Source of the DNA: Sinomonas albida
Lineage (GTDB): Bacteria > Actinomycetota > Actinomycetes > Actinomycetales > Micrococcaceae
DNA length: 64,000 nt
Assembly (NCBI RefSeq): GCF_004919045.1
Contig: NZ_SWDW01000007.1
Span: 62,001-126,000 of the forward strand
Direction: 5' to 3'
A model generated the notes under the pieces. The model worked only from the letters and a program-made list of their open reading frames with translations. It ran no database searches and had not been told where the DNA came from. The position numbers and the translations under genes are program-made. Position 1 is the first letter of the stretch. Each line of letters opens with the position of its first letter. This document shows positions 9,245 through 16,479 of this stretch, piece after piece.

Positions 9245-9292
9245 GGCCGCTTCTCCTTGCAGGACCCCGCAAGGAGAAGCGGTTTTGGGCAG
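9245..9292. repeat. Right copy of the flanking repeat, containing a 14-bp hairpin
   Basis: The arms CCGCTTCTCCTTGC (9247-9260) and its exact complement (9269-9282) enclose an 8-nt loop and are followed by TTTT on the plus strand. This looks like an intrinsic terminator although no plus-strand gene precedes it. It matches 8138-8185, whose own stem is degraded. Confidence 0.7.
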
Positions 9293-9309
9293 CAGATGTT
9301 CGGCGGCGC

Positions 9310-9397
9310 GGGGCGGGGCGGGCGGGGCGGGGTCGGGCGGCGCGGGGGGGTGGGCGCGAGGTGGGGCGGGGTGGGCCGGGCGGCGCGGGCGGGGGGC
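9310..9397 (+). other. Dense G-run tract with G-quadruplex potential
   Basis: More than ten runs of three or more G, separated mostly by one to three bases, occupy this intergenic stretch on the plus strand (for example GGGGCGGGGCGGGCGGGG). It lies directly downstream of the minus-strand gene at 9409-10533, so its transcript would be C-rich. Confidence 0.7.
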
Positions 9398-9408
9398 CGA
9401 GGTGCGGC

Positions 9409-10533
9409 CTAGCCTGCCCAGAACTCCTCGATGCGGGCCGCCGCCCGCGTGACGCCTGCCGCCGCCGCGGGGCCGAGCTCCTCGAACAGCTCCGGAACAA
9501 CGCGCGGCGCGGCGGGGGTGCCGCCCTTGACCCACGTGCCGACCGCGCGGCCGCCTACCGTGACGGTCGCCTTGAACACGCCGTTGATTCCCGGAATCAC
9601 GCGCTGCACGTACACGTCCGGGACGGCGACCGCGCGCTCGCGATACCCGAGCAGCAGCTCGTCGAACCCGGGCAGCGCCACGACCGTGCGGGCGCCGGCC
9701 CGCGTGTCGAGGAGTGCGGCGACCTCGGGCGCGCAGAACAGCACGCGGCCGTCGAAGTCGAGCGCGGTGCAGTCGGCCGCGGCGGCCGCGAAGGGCCCGC
9801 GCACCACACCGAGCGGCTGCCCGAGCCACCACGCGAAGTCCCGTTCGTCGGCGGGACCGTGGGCGGCGAGGTAGCGGCGCGCGAGGTGCTCGACGGCGTC
9901 GTCCCCGGACAGGCCGTCCGCCCGTGGGAGCCATTCGTCGGCGAGGCGGAACTCCTGCTGCCGGCCCCGGAGGGGCCCCTGCACTAGCACCATGCGGTGG
10001 CTCAGGATCGAGAGCAGGTGGATGCCGCGCTGCGCCGCGGTGGGCTGCCCGGCGGCCTCGAAGGCCTCGAACAGCTCGGCCCGCGTCATCCCGATGTCCC
10101 CGGCCAGTCGCGACTCGGCGACCTTGCGAACCACGGCGACATCCTCCTCCGCGATCCCGAGGCCGCGATGCCGGCTCGAGGCCGAGCGCATGACGCGGTC
10201 CGCCGCGAGCCGCACGAAGACCCGCGCGTCCTCGGCCGCGACGAGGAAGAGCGTCCCGCGCATGGTCCAGGTGCGGACGACGGCGCCGCTCGCCAGAGCG
10301 GCTGCGACGCCGGACGCCGTGCCCGCCCGGGCGCGGACGCCGACGGCGAGGAGCCCCGAGGAAAGGTCTTGGCTCTGCAGTGCGGTCATCCGACGCACGA
10401 CGTCCGCGGGATCGTCCAGCTGCCCGAGCGACTCGCCGACGGAACCCGCGGGCACGAGGCCCTGCGCAGCCAAGCGGAGGCGAGCCACCGCCGTCGTCGT
10501 CACCTTCGGGGCATTAGGGGCAGCGGTGCGCAT
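9409..10533 (-). CDS. AlkZ-like winged-helix DNA-binding protein (HTH_42 family)
   Basis: The 374-residue product belongs to the HTH_42/AlkZ-like family, which includes DNA glycosylases that excise bulky alkylated bases and unhook interstrand crosslinks. The N-terminal region has RMTALQSQDLSSGL, in which Q-S-Q matches the place of the AlkZ QxQ catalytic motif. WTMRGTLFLV, GITRAELFEAFE-like winged-helix segments and the C-terminal LPGFDELLLGYRER and RVIPGINGVFKATVTVGG complete the family pattern. Glycosylase activity is inferred, because many family members are untested. The start chosen is the ATG at 10533, with CATGAT ending 6 nt upstream; an upstream in-frame start would add 31 uninformative residues. 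Confidence 0.85.
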   Translation of the reverse strand: MRTAAPNAPKVTTTAVARLRLAAQGLVPAGSVGESLGQLDDPADVVRRMTALQSQDLSSGLLAVGVRARAGTASGVAAALASGAVVRTWTMRGTLFLVAAEDARVFVRLAADRVMRSASSRHRGLGIAEEDVAVVRKVAESRLAGDIGMTRAELFEAFEAAGQPTAAQRGIHLLSILSHRMVLVQGPLRGRQQEFRLADEWLPRADGLSGDDAVEHLARRYLAAHGPADERDFAWWLGQPLGVVRGPFAAAAADCTALDFDGRVLFCAPEVAALLDTRAGARTVVALPGFDELLLGYRERAVAVPDVYVQRVIPGINGVFKATVTVGGRAVGTWVKGGTPAAPRVVPELFEELGPAAAAGVTRAAARIEEFWAG

Positions 10534-10659
10534 GGCACCATCATGCCCCGACGACCCGGACAGGGTCAGTCCGCAGTCGCCCCGATGCAGCGCGACGCGG
10601 TCCGGACGCGGATCCCCCACCGACACGGGAGCGGGAGACGGAAGATCGTGAGAGCAGCT

Positions 10660-10747
10660 TGGGCTACTCGACCACGCCGACGCCGGTCACTGCCTGGCTG
10701 ACGTGGGCGCAGCGCGGGGCTACGCGAACGCGCCGACGCCGGTCACG
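10660..10747. repeat. Duplicated 3' end of the acyl-CoA dehydrogenase gene
   Basis: The 31 bp at 10717-10747, which include the stop codon and the last coding triplets, recur at 10660-10690 with about five mismatches and a 57-bp offset. The shared core is CGCCGACGCCGGTCAC. The extra copy is downstream of the stop codon. Confidence 0.65.
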
Positions 10748-11910
10748 TCGCGGCCGATGAGGAGCGCCTGGACGCTCTCGGTGCCCTCGTACGTGTGGAT
10801 CGACTCGATGTCGGCCAGGTGGCGGATCACGTGGTTCTCGAGCAGGATCCCGTTCCCGCCGAGGAGGTCGCGGGCCGTTGAGGCGATGAAGCGGGCCTTG
10901 CGCGTGTTGTGGTACTTCGCCATCGAGGCCTGCGTGGGCCGCATCTGGCCTGCCGCGTCGAGGGCCGCGACGTGGACGCAGTGCAGCTGCATGCTCGTGA
11001 GCTCGGCAAGCATCTGCGAGAGCCTGTCCTGGACGAGCTGGAACTTCGCGAGGGGCTTCCCGAACTGCACTCGCTGCGTCGCGTAGCTGAGCGCGGCCTC
11101 GTACGCGGCGGTCGCGTGCCCGAGCGCGGACCACGCGACGCCGAGACGCGTCGCGACCAGCACCCGCGAGGTGTCCTTGAAGGTCCGGGCGCCGGGCAGT
11201 ACCTGGTCCTTGGGGACCCGAACGCCCTCAAGCCGGATGCGCGCCTGGTGGATCGCGCGGAGCGAGGCCTTGCCCTCGATGACCTCGGCCTCGTAGCCGG
11301 GCGTGTCCTGCTCGACGAGGAAGCCACGGACGTCCCCGGCTTCGTCCCGCGCCCACACCACCGTCACGCCGCCCGAGGCGCCGTTGCCGATCCACTTCTT
11401 CTCGCCGTCGAGCACCCAGTGGTCGCCGTCGAGCCGGGCCCGGGTCTCGAGGCTCACCGAGTCGGAGCCGTGGTCCGGCTCCGTGAGGGCGAAGGATCCG
11501 AGCTCCTCGCCGCGCGCGAGGGGCCCGAGCCAGCGCTCCTTCTGGGCGTCCGAGCCGTGGAACGCGATGGAGCGCAGCGCGAGGCCGCCCTGCACCGCGA
11601 CGATGGTGCCGAGCGAGCCGTCCCCGCGCGAGATCTCCATGTTGACGAGTCCGGCCGCGAGCGGGCTCATCGGCTCGAGCCCGGGAACGTCGATGCCGTC
11701 CGCGAGGAGGTTGAGCTCCCCCATCCGCTTGACGAGATGCACGGGGTACTCGGCGCGGTCCCAGCAGTCGTTGATGATCGGGAGGGCCTCGTCGACGAAC
11801 TGCCGCGCACGCTCCCAGTGGGCTCGGTCCGCGGCCGGGATCCCGCCGAGGGCGGAGAAGACCCCGTAGTAGTCGGTGTCGAGGGCCTCGGAGACGTCGT
11901 AGTCGGGCAT
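10720..11910 (-). CDS. Acyl-CoA dehydrogenase, glutaryl-CoA dehydrogenase-like
   Basis: The 396-residue flavoprotein would oxidise a CoA thioester at the alpha-beta bond and pass electrons to ETF. It shows the three-domain ACAD pattern: GSFALTEPDHGSDSVSLET (FAD/substrate motif), KKWIGNGASGGVTVVWAR, and a C-terminal helical domain with YATQRVQFGKPLAKFQLVQ. The catalytic base position lies in HTYEGTESVQALLIGRDVTG, where Glu is kept. The overall pattern resembles GcdH, but the exact substrate is not certain. The ATG start at 11910 is used; a GTG at 11919 is possible. A TetR gene lies just upstream on the same strand, and a 19-bp palindrome sits in the 49-bp gap. Confidence 0.92.
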   Translation of the reverse strand: MPDYDVSEALDTDYYGVFSALGGIPAADRAHWERARQFVDEALPIINDCWDRAEYPVHLVKRMGELNLLADGIDVPGLEPMSPLAAGLVNMEISRGDGSLGTIVAVQGGLALRSIAFHGSDAQKERWLGPLARGEELGSFALTEPDHGSDSVSLETRARLDGDHWVLDGEKKWIGNGASGGVTVVWARDEAGDVRGFLVEQDTPGYEAEVIEGKASLRAIHQARIRLEGVRVPKDQVLPGARTFKDTSRVLVATRLGVAWSALGHATAAYEAALSYATQRVQFGKPLAKFQLVQDRLSQMLAELTSMQLHCVHVAALDAAGQMRPTQASMAKYHNTRKARFIASTARDLLGGNGILLENHVIRHLADIESIHTYEGTESVQALLIGRDVTGVGAFA

Positions 11911-11923
11911 GGTTCCCACTTTC

Positions 11924-11942
11924 CCTGAAACTCAGTCTCAGG
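11924..11942 (-). promoter_or_regulatory. Candidate TetR operator
   Basis: CCTGAAACTCAGTCTCAGG is a 19-bp palindrome with 8 of 9 base pairs matching around a central C. It lies between tetR and the acyl-CoA dehydrogenase start, 14 bp upstream of the ATG. Confidence 0.6.
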
Positions 11943-11959
11943 TCAATTGGGACTTGGTG

Positions 11960-12703
11960 TCAGCGCTCGAGCTGCTCGCGGATCCTGCGCGCGAGCTCCT
12001 CCGACGGGAGGGACCGGGGGAACACGGCGACCAGCACGTCGTCGCCGGACCGCGCGCCGCCGTCGCCCGCTCCGCGGGCCGCCCCACCCGAAGGCGTGCC
12101 GCCCCCGCCGCCCGCCGCCACGCCGTACAGCCGCCGCACGCCGTCGAGCTCGCGCCTGAGCCGCGCGGCGTCGTAGCCGGCCTCGCCGCGCATGAGGGCG
12201 CGGAGGAAGTAGTTGTGCGTGGAGATCACCGTGGCCGCGAAGCGCACGGCGTCGAGCGGCTCGATGCCCGCCACGGCACCGCGCAGATAGCGGCGGAACA
12301 GCCGCTCGTAGCGGAACGTGGTCACGAGTTCCTTGTCGCGGAGGCTCGGCTCGCGGTTCACCACCTGGTAGCGCAGCTGTGCGAGTTCGGTCTGCTCGGC
12401 GAAGTGCGCGAACACGAGCTCGGCCGCCTCGCACACCGCCTTCCACGGATCCTCGTGGGGGCCGGCGAGGAACGCCTCGGCCTGCTCGAGCAGCTCGTCG
12501 TGGTCCGCGAAGACCACGTCCTCCTTCGAGCGGAACTGCCGGAAGAACGTGCTGCGCGAGAGCCCGGCCGCCGCCGCGACCTGTTCGGCGCTCGTGGCCT
12601 CGTAGCCGTGCTCGGCATAGAGCCGCACGGCGGCGGCTGCCACGTCGTGGCGGGACAGCGCGCGGGGTGCGCCACCTCGGGCGCTGGCGGGCTCGTCGCT
12701 CAC
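11960..12703 (-). CDS. TetR/AcrR-family transcriptional regulator
   Basis: This is a 247-residue one-component regulator. The N-terminal helix-turn-helix is clear: HDVAAAAVRLYAEHGYEATS followed by AAAAGLSRSTFFRQFRSKEDVVF, ending near residue 65. The ligand-binding part is all-helical, and the last 50 residues contain a Gly/Ala-rich linker (VAAGGGGGTPSGG). Start is GTG. The gene is in line with the acyl-CoA dehydrogenase and likely controls it through the palindrome at 11924-11942; acyl-CoA esters are typical effectors of such regulators. That assignment is inference from position. Confidence 0.92.
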   Translation of the reverse strand: MSDEPASARGGAPRALSRHDVAAAAVRLYAEHGYEATSAEQVAAAAGLSRSTFFRQFRSKEDVVFADHDELLEQAEAFLAGPHEDPWKAVCEAAELVFAHFAEQTELAQLRYQVVNREPSLRDKELVTTFRYERLFRRYLRGAVAGIEPLDAVRFAATVISTHNYFLRALMRGEAGYDAARLRRELDGVRRLYGVAAGGGGGTPSGGAARGAGDGGARSGDDVLVAVFPRSLPSEELARRIREQLER

Positions 12704-12734
12704 AGCGAGGGCCCACTCCGCAGCGGCTCGAAGC

Positions 12735-13799
12735 TCACAGCTCGAGCCCGATCAGCAGCGGCTCGTTCGTGAGCTCGACCCCGAAGCGCTCCCGCACCCC
12801 GTCGCGCACCTCGCGCGCGAGGGACAGCAGATCCTTCGCGCTCGCCTGCCCGCGATTCGTGATCGCGAGCGTGTGCTTCGTGGACAGCGACGCGCGCCCG
12901 CCGGTCACGCTGCCCGCGTCGAGGCCGTAGCCCTTCCCGAAGCCCGCATGCTCGATGAGCCAGGCCGCCGAGGTCTTCACGAGGCCGTCGGCCGCAGGAT
13001 AGCGCGGCGCCCCCTCGGGCAGGCCCTCTGACGCCTCCGCCGAGAGCAGGGGGTTGGTGAAGAACGAGCCGGTCGAGAACGTGTCGCGGTCCGCGGGGTC
13101 GAGGACCATCCCCTTCGAGCCGCGCAGCCGCAGCACCTCGCGGCGCACGTCGAGGGCGGAGGCGCGCTCCCCCTGCTCGACGCCGAGTCCGCGCGCGAGC
13201 TCGGCGTAGCGGACCGGCGCGCCCATCCGGCCGAGCGCGAGCTGGAACTCGACCGTGAGCACGACATAGCGGGGCGAGCCCTCCACCGTGGTCTGCTTGA
13301 GGAGCGAGTCACGGTAGCCGAACTTGAGCTCGGACGGGACGAAGGTCTTGACGGCGCGGGCCTCGCGGTCCCACGTGCGGACCTGCCAGATGGTCTGCGA
13401 GACGTCCTGGCCGTAGGCCCCGACGTTCTGGACCGGAGTAGCGCCCGTGGAGCCCGGGATGCCGGAGAGGGCCTCGACCCCGCTCCACGCATGGTGCACG
13501 GCGTGGTTCACGAAGTCGTCCCACGGGTGGCCTGCCTGGACGGCCACCGAGACTCCCCCGCACGTGTCCGCGGAGTTCACCTCGAGCCCCTCGGACGCGA
13601 TCTTGAGCACGGTCCCGGGATAGCCCTCGTCCGACACGATGAGGTTCGATCCGCCCGCGATGATGAGGAGCGGCTCGCCCGCCTCGTCGGCGGTGCGGAC
13701 GGCGTCGATGATCTCCGCTTCGCTGCGCGCCTCCTCGAAGCGGGCGGCGGGTCCGCCCACGGCGGACGTGGTCAGGGTCGAGAGGAGGGTCTGGCTCAC
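12735..13799 (-). CDS. murB: UDP-N-acetylmuramate dehydrogenase (MurB)
   Basis: MurB reduces UDP-GlcNAc-enolpyruvate to UDP-MurNAc with NADPH and FAD in peptidoglycan synthesis. The 354-residue protein has the FAD-binding motif LLIIAGGSNLIVSDEGYPG (residues ~44-62), the PCMH signature GVEALSGIPGSTGATPVQNVGAYGQDV (key residues G-I-P-G and Q-N-V-G-A-Y), and SFFTNPL with the catalytic Ser region. It lacks nothing obvious. The GTG start is 6 nt from a TAAGCT hexamer, so a leaderless message is likely. Hotdog dehydratase genes near murB are common in Actinobacteria and are seen here just upstream. Confidence 0.95.
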   Translation of the reverse strand: MSQTLLSTLTTSAVGGPAARFEEARSEAEIIDAVRTADEAGEPLLIIAGGSNLIVSDEGYPGTVLKIASEGLEVNSADTCGGVSVAVQAGHPWDDFVNHAVHHAWSGVEALSGIPGSTGATPVQNVGAYGQDVSQTIWQVRTWDREARAVKTFVPSELKFGYRDSLLKQTTVEGSPRYVVLTVEFQLALGRMGAPVRYAELARGLGVEQGERASALDVRREVLRLRGSKGMVLDPADRDTFSTGSFFTNPLLSAEASEGLPEGAPRYPAADGLVKTSAAWLIEHAGFGKGYGLDAGSVTGGRASLSTKHTLAITNRGQASAKDLLSLAREVRDGVRERFGVELTNEPLLIGLEL

Positions 13800-13805
13800 C
13801 GCTTC

Positions 13806-13811
13806 AGCTTA
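13806..13811 (-). promoter_or_regulatory. -10 hexamer of a likely leaderless murB promoter
   Basis: On the minus strand, TAAGCT ends 6 nt before the murB GTG at 13799. No Shine-Dalgarno sequence intervenes. Confidence 0.5.
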
Positions 13812-13917
13812 GTCCGACGACGGCGGCCGGCGCCTCGGGCGGTCTCCTCGCCGCCCGTGGGCCCGCGTCCGACGACGGCGGCCGGCGCCTCGCGCGGTCT
13901 CCTCGCCGGCCGTGGGC
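13812..13917. repeat. 55-bp-period tandem duplication
   Basis: About 51 bp starting GTCCGACGACGGCGGCC at 13812 recur at 13867 with two mismatches, giving a period of 55 bp. The pair fills the gap between the MFS stop codon and murB and is G+C-rich with strong self-pairing. Confidence 0.85.
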
Positions 13918-13928
13918 GCTCCCCACGG

Positions 13929-15221
13929 TCACGCCTGCTGGACGTGGGCGATGGTCCGTTGGGCGGCCTGGCCGGCAAGGGAGAGGCTCACCAGCACGAA
14001 GATGAGGACGGTCGCGAGGCCGTAGCGGACGCCGGTGAACTCGGCGACGAAGCCGATGAGCGGCGGCCCACAGAGGAACGCGCCGTAGCCGACGGTCGAG
14101 ACGACGGAGACCCGCGCGGCCGCGGTCACGGGATCGTCCGCCGCGGCGGACATGCCGACCGGGAATCCGAGCGAGGCCCCGAATCCCCACAGGACGAGTC
14201 CGGCGAATGCGAGCCACAGCGTCGGCGCGAGGACGAAGAGGCCGAGGCCCAGAATGGCCAGGACCGAGCATGCGCGCAGCGCCGTGACCCTCCCATGCCG
14301 GTTGAGGATGGGCGTCCCGAGGAAGCGGCCCGTGGCCATCGCCGCGACGAAGACGCTGTAGCCTGCGGCTCCCACCGCCTGGGACACCCCATAGCCATCC
14401 GAGAGCGCGAGCGCGACCCAGTCGCCCGCCGCGCCCTCGGCCAGAGCGAGGCCCAGCACCATGACGCCGAGCAGGAGCGTGCGGCGGTCGCGCCACGCCG
14501 CCGCCATCTGCGCCCTGCCGCCGTGTCCCTCGCGCTCCGGCGAGGCGACCGCGACGGCCGGCTCGGCGCCGTCGTCCGCGGCGAGGACTAGCGCAGCCGC
14601 CGGCGCGCGGCCCACGGCGTCGGCGCGGAGCATCGTCGCCGACGTCACGACCGATGCGGCGACGACGACGCCCACGGCTCCGAGGTGCCACAGGAGCGGA
14701 ACGGCGGCCGCGGCCGCCCACGCGCCGAAGGCGGCCCCCACCACCGTGCCCGCGCTGAAGGAGCCGTGCAGGGCCGGCATGATGAAGCGAGCCAGGGCCC
14801 GTTCGACGGCGGCCCCCTCGACGTTCGAGGCGGTGTTCCAGCTCGCGGTCCCCAGGCCGATCGTCGCGAAGCCGATCCCGCACACCACGGGCTCGCGGAA
14901 CACGGTCGCGCCGGCGCCCACGAGCAGGAGGCCCGCCCCGAGCAGGGTGGCGCCGGTCTGGATCGTGCGGCGGGATCCGATCTTGATGACGATCAGCCCC
15001 GAGCTGGACACCGAGACGAACGAAGCCAAGGTCATGCACAGCAGCAGAAGGCCGATGCCGGCAGGGGTGAGCCCGAGATCCTCGCGAAGGGCCGGAATGC
15101 GGGCCACCCAGCTCGAGAAGGCGATCCCGCTCGCCGCGTACGCCATGACGACGGCGGCGCGCCACCTCCGCAGCTCCCGCGGGGTGACGGCCGCCCGGGT
15201 CGCCTGCCCCGTGGAGTTCAC
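13929..15221 (-). CDS. MFS transporter
   Basis: The 430-residue protein has about twelve hydrophobic segments arranged as two halves around a charged central loop (residues ~205-245, with LAADDGAEPAVAVASPEREG). The N-terminal stretch AYAASGIAFSSWVARIPAL and the following LGLTPAGIGLLLLCM resemble the YbjJ/inner-membrane MFS branch. The substrate cannot be read. A GTG start is assigned at 15221, 10 bp from the stop of the upstream dehydratase gene, so it is probably in one operon with the two dehydratase halves. A duplicated 55-bp unit follows the stop. Confidence 0.9.
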   Translation of the reverse strand: MNSTGQATRAAVTPRELRRWRAAVVMAYAASGIAFSSWVARIPALREDLGLTPAGIGLLLLCMTLASFVSVSSSGLIVIKIGSRRTIQTGATLLGAGLLLVGAGATVFREPVVCGIGFATIGLGTASWNTASNVEGAAVERALARFIMPALHGSFSAGTVVGAAFGAWAAAAAVPLLWHLGAVGVVVAASVVTSATMLRADAVGRAPAAALVLAADDGAEPAVAVASPEREGHGGRAQMAAAWRDRRTLLLGVMVLGLALAEGAAGDWVALALSDGYGVSQAVGAAGYSVFVAAMATGRFLGTPILNRHGRVTALRACSVLAILGLGLFVLAPTLWLAFAGLVLWGFGASLGFPVGMSAAADDPVTAAARVSVVSTVGYGAFLCGPPLIGFVAEFTGVRYGLATVLIFVLVSLSLAGQAAQRTIAHVQQA

Positions 15222-15231
15222 GAGACTGCGC

Positions 15232-15687
15232 TCAGCCGAGCCGGACCACGGCTTGCGCCTTGGTCAGCACGCGCTGCCCGGCGCTTGTCACCGTGAGGTC
15301 GATCCTGGCGGTGCGGGCCTCGGCGTCGAGCGCCCCGACGGTGCCGACGATCTCGAGGATCGCCCCCGGCTCATCCGTGCCGGTCGTATCCGCGACGGGG
15401 ACTGGCTTCGTGAAGCGCGTCTGGTAGTCGACCACGGCGCCGGGATTCCCAGCCCAGTCCACGACTAGCTGCACCGCGGCCCCCATCGTGAACATTCCGT
15501 GCGCGATCACGCCAGGGAGCTCGACGGCGACCGCGAAGTCGTTGTTCCAGTGGATCGGGTTGAAGTCGCCGGAGGCGCCCGCGTACCGGACGAGGTCCGA
15601 GCGCGTCACGGCGATCTCGCGGCGGCCGATCTCGAGCCCGGTCTCGAGCTGCTCGAGGACGGGCGCGACGGCGGATTCTGCGGCCAT
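15232..15687 (-). CDS. MaoC-like hotdog dehydratase subunit (HadB-type)
   Basis: The 151-residue protein is a single-hotdog (R)-specific hydratase. The catalytic hydratase-2 motif is seen as YAGASGDFNPIHWNNDFA, with Asp and His in the expected D-x(4)-H spacing, and LPGVIAHGMFTMG is the typical following strand. In mycobacteria the HadA/HadB pair dehydrates beta-hydroxyacyl thioesters in FAS-II; related pairs elsewhere have unassigned substrates. Its ATG shares one base with the TAA stop of the partner gene, which means strict coupling and suggests a 1:1 heterodimer. Confidence 0.9.
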   Translation of the reverse strand: MAAESAVAPVLEQLETGLEIGRREIAVTRSDLVRYAGASGDFNPIHWNNDFAVAVELPGVIAHGMFTMGAAVQLVVDWAGNPGAVVDYQTRFTKPVPVADTTGTDEPGAILEIVGTVGALDAEARTARIDLTVTSAGQRVLTKAQAVVRLG

Positions 15688-16136
15688 TACTGGCCCTCCC
15701 CTCGGACCAGGATGGACGACGTGGTCGTGGCAACGCGCTCGCCCGCTTCGGAGGCGATCTCGGCGCGGGTCGTGATCATGGCCCCTCCGCCCATGGCGCG
15801 GACCTGGTCCACGTGGAGCTCGGCCGTGAGACGGTCTCCGGCGACGATGGGGCGGTGGTGCGTGAAGCGCTGCTCCGCGTGGACCACGCGGGAGAAGTCG
15901 ATGCCCGATTCGGGGTCCGCGATGAGCTGGGCGTCGGCGCGCTGGGCCACGATGATGGCGAACGACGGCGGCGCGACGACGTCCGCGTAGCCCAGAGACT
16001 GGGCGGCATCGACGTCGTAGTGCGCGGGATGCTCGGCTTTGACAGCGCGCGCGAACTCTCGGATCTTCTCGCGGGCCACGTCATACACCTCGGCAGGCGG
16101 GTAGACGCGACCCTGCAGGTCGGGATTGATGGCCAT
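15687..16136 (-). CDS. MaoC N-terminal-domain dehydratase subunit (HadA/HadC-type)
   Basis: This 149-residue protein starts MAINPDLQGRVYPPAEVYDV and resembles the FAS1-like dehydratase domain of HadA/HadC proteins, which are non-catalytic substrate-binding partners. VVAPPSFAIIVAQRA and FTHHRPIVAGDRL are typical strands of the fold. No D-x(4)-H catalytic pair is present, as expected for this half. It overlaps the catalytic HadB-type gene by one base. The ATG at 16136 was chosen over an upstream extension that runs through a low-complexity repeat shared with the neighbouring gene. Confidence 0.88.
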   Translation of the reverse strand: MAINPDLQGRVYPPAEVYDVAREKIREFARAVKAEHPAHYDVDAAQSLGYADVVAPPSFAIIVAQRADAQLIADPESGIDFSRVVHAEQRFTHHRPIVAGDRLTAELHVDQVRAMGGGAMITTRAEIASEAGERVATTTSSILVRGEGQ

Positions 16137-16162
16137 GGCCAGCAGCCTATCGGGTTCCTGGC

Positions 16163-16465
16163 CTATCGGCTCCGCGGAGGCTTCTGGGCTGGGTTCTGCA
16201 CTGGCTTCTGGGCCGGCTTCTGGGCTGGGTTCTGAGTAGCCCGCTGAGCGCGGAGCCGCCGCCGGGTGTCGCGGGTCCGGATCCCGAGTCCCACAAGGTG
16301 CGTCACGAGGCCGAGCCCGACGATCGCCATGGACGCCCAGAGGAGCCACGTGACGTGCGCGAGGTTGGCCACGATGCTGAGGAGGATGCCGACCCCCAAG
16401 AGGGCCATGCCGGAGAACACGACCCTCTTGTAGAGGATCGAGGCGTTCTCCCAGAAGTCGTTCAC
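16163..16465 (-). CDS. Small membrane protein with a repetitive C-terminal tail
   Basis: The 100-residue product begins (GTG start) NDFWENASILYKRVVFSGM and has two membrane helices (roughly residues 16-36 and 39-60). It ends in a basic, repetitive tail built from Q-N-P-A-Q-K-P-type units, encoded by direct repeats at about 16170-16235. I do not recognise a family. It lies between the citE-like gene, 14 bp upstream, and the dehydratase pair, 26 bp downstream, so co-transcription is likely. The tail is variable-looking and probably dispensable. Confidence 0.65.
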   Translation of the reverse strand: MNDFWENASILYKRVVFSGMALLGVGILLSIVANLAHVTWLLWASMAIVGLGLVTHLVGLGIRTRDTRRRLRAQRATQNPAQKPAQKPVQNPAQKPPRSR

Positions 16466-16479
16466 GCGAAAGGGTCCGG

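Noticed and set aside
9152-9934. N-terminal extension of the AbiEi-like gene to 9934
   Set aside because: The extension runs through the G-rich intergenic tract and antisense to the AlkZ-like gene; the ATG at 9151 starts the recognisable winged-helix domain.
13812-13917. CRISPR-like array at the 55-bp tandem repeats
   Set aside because: There are only two copies, no distinct spacers and no cas genes; it is a simple tandem duplication.
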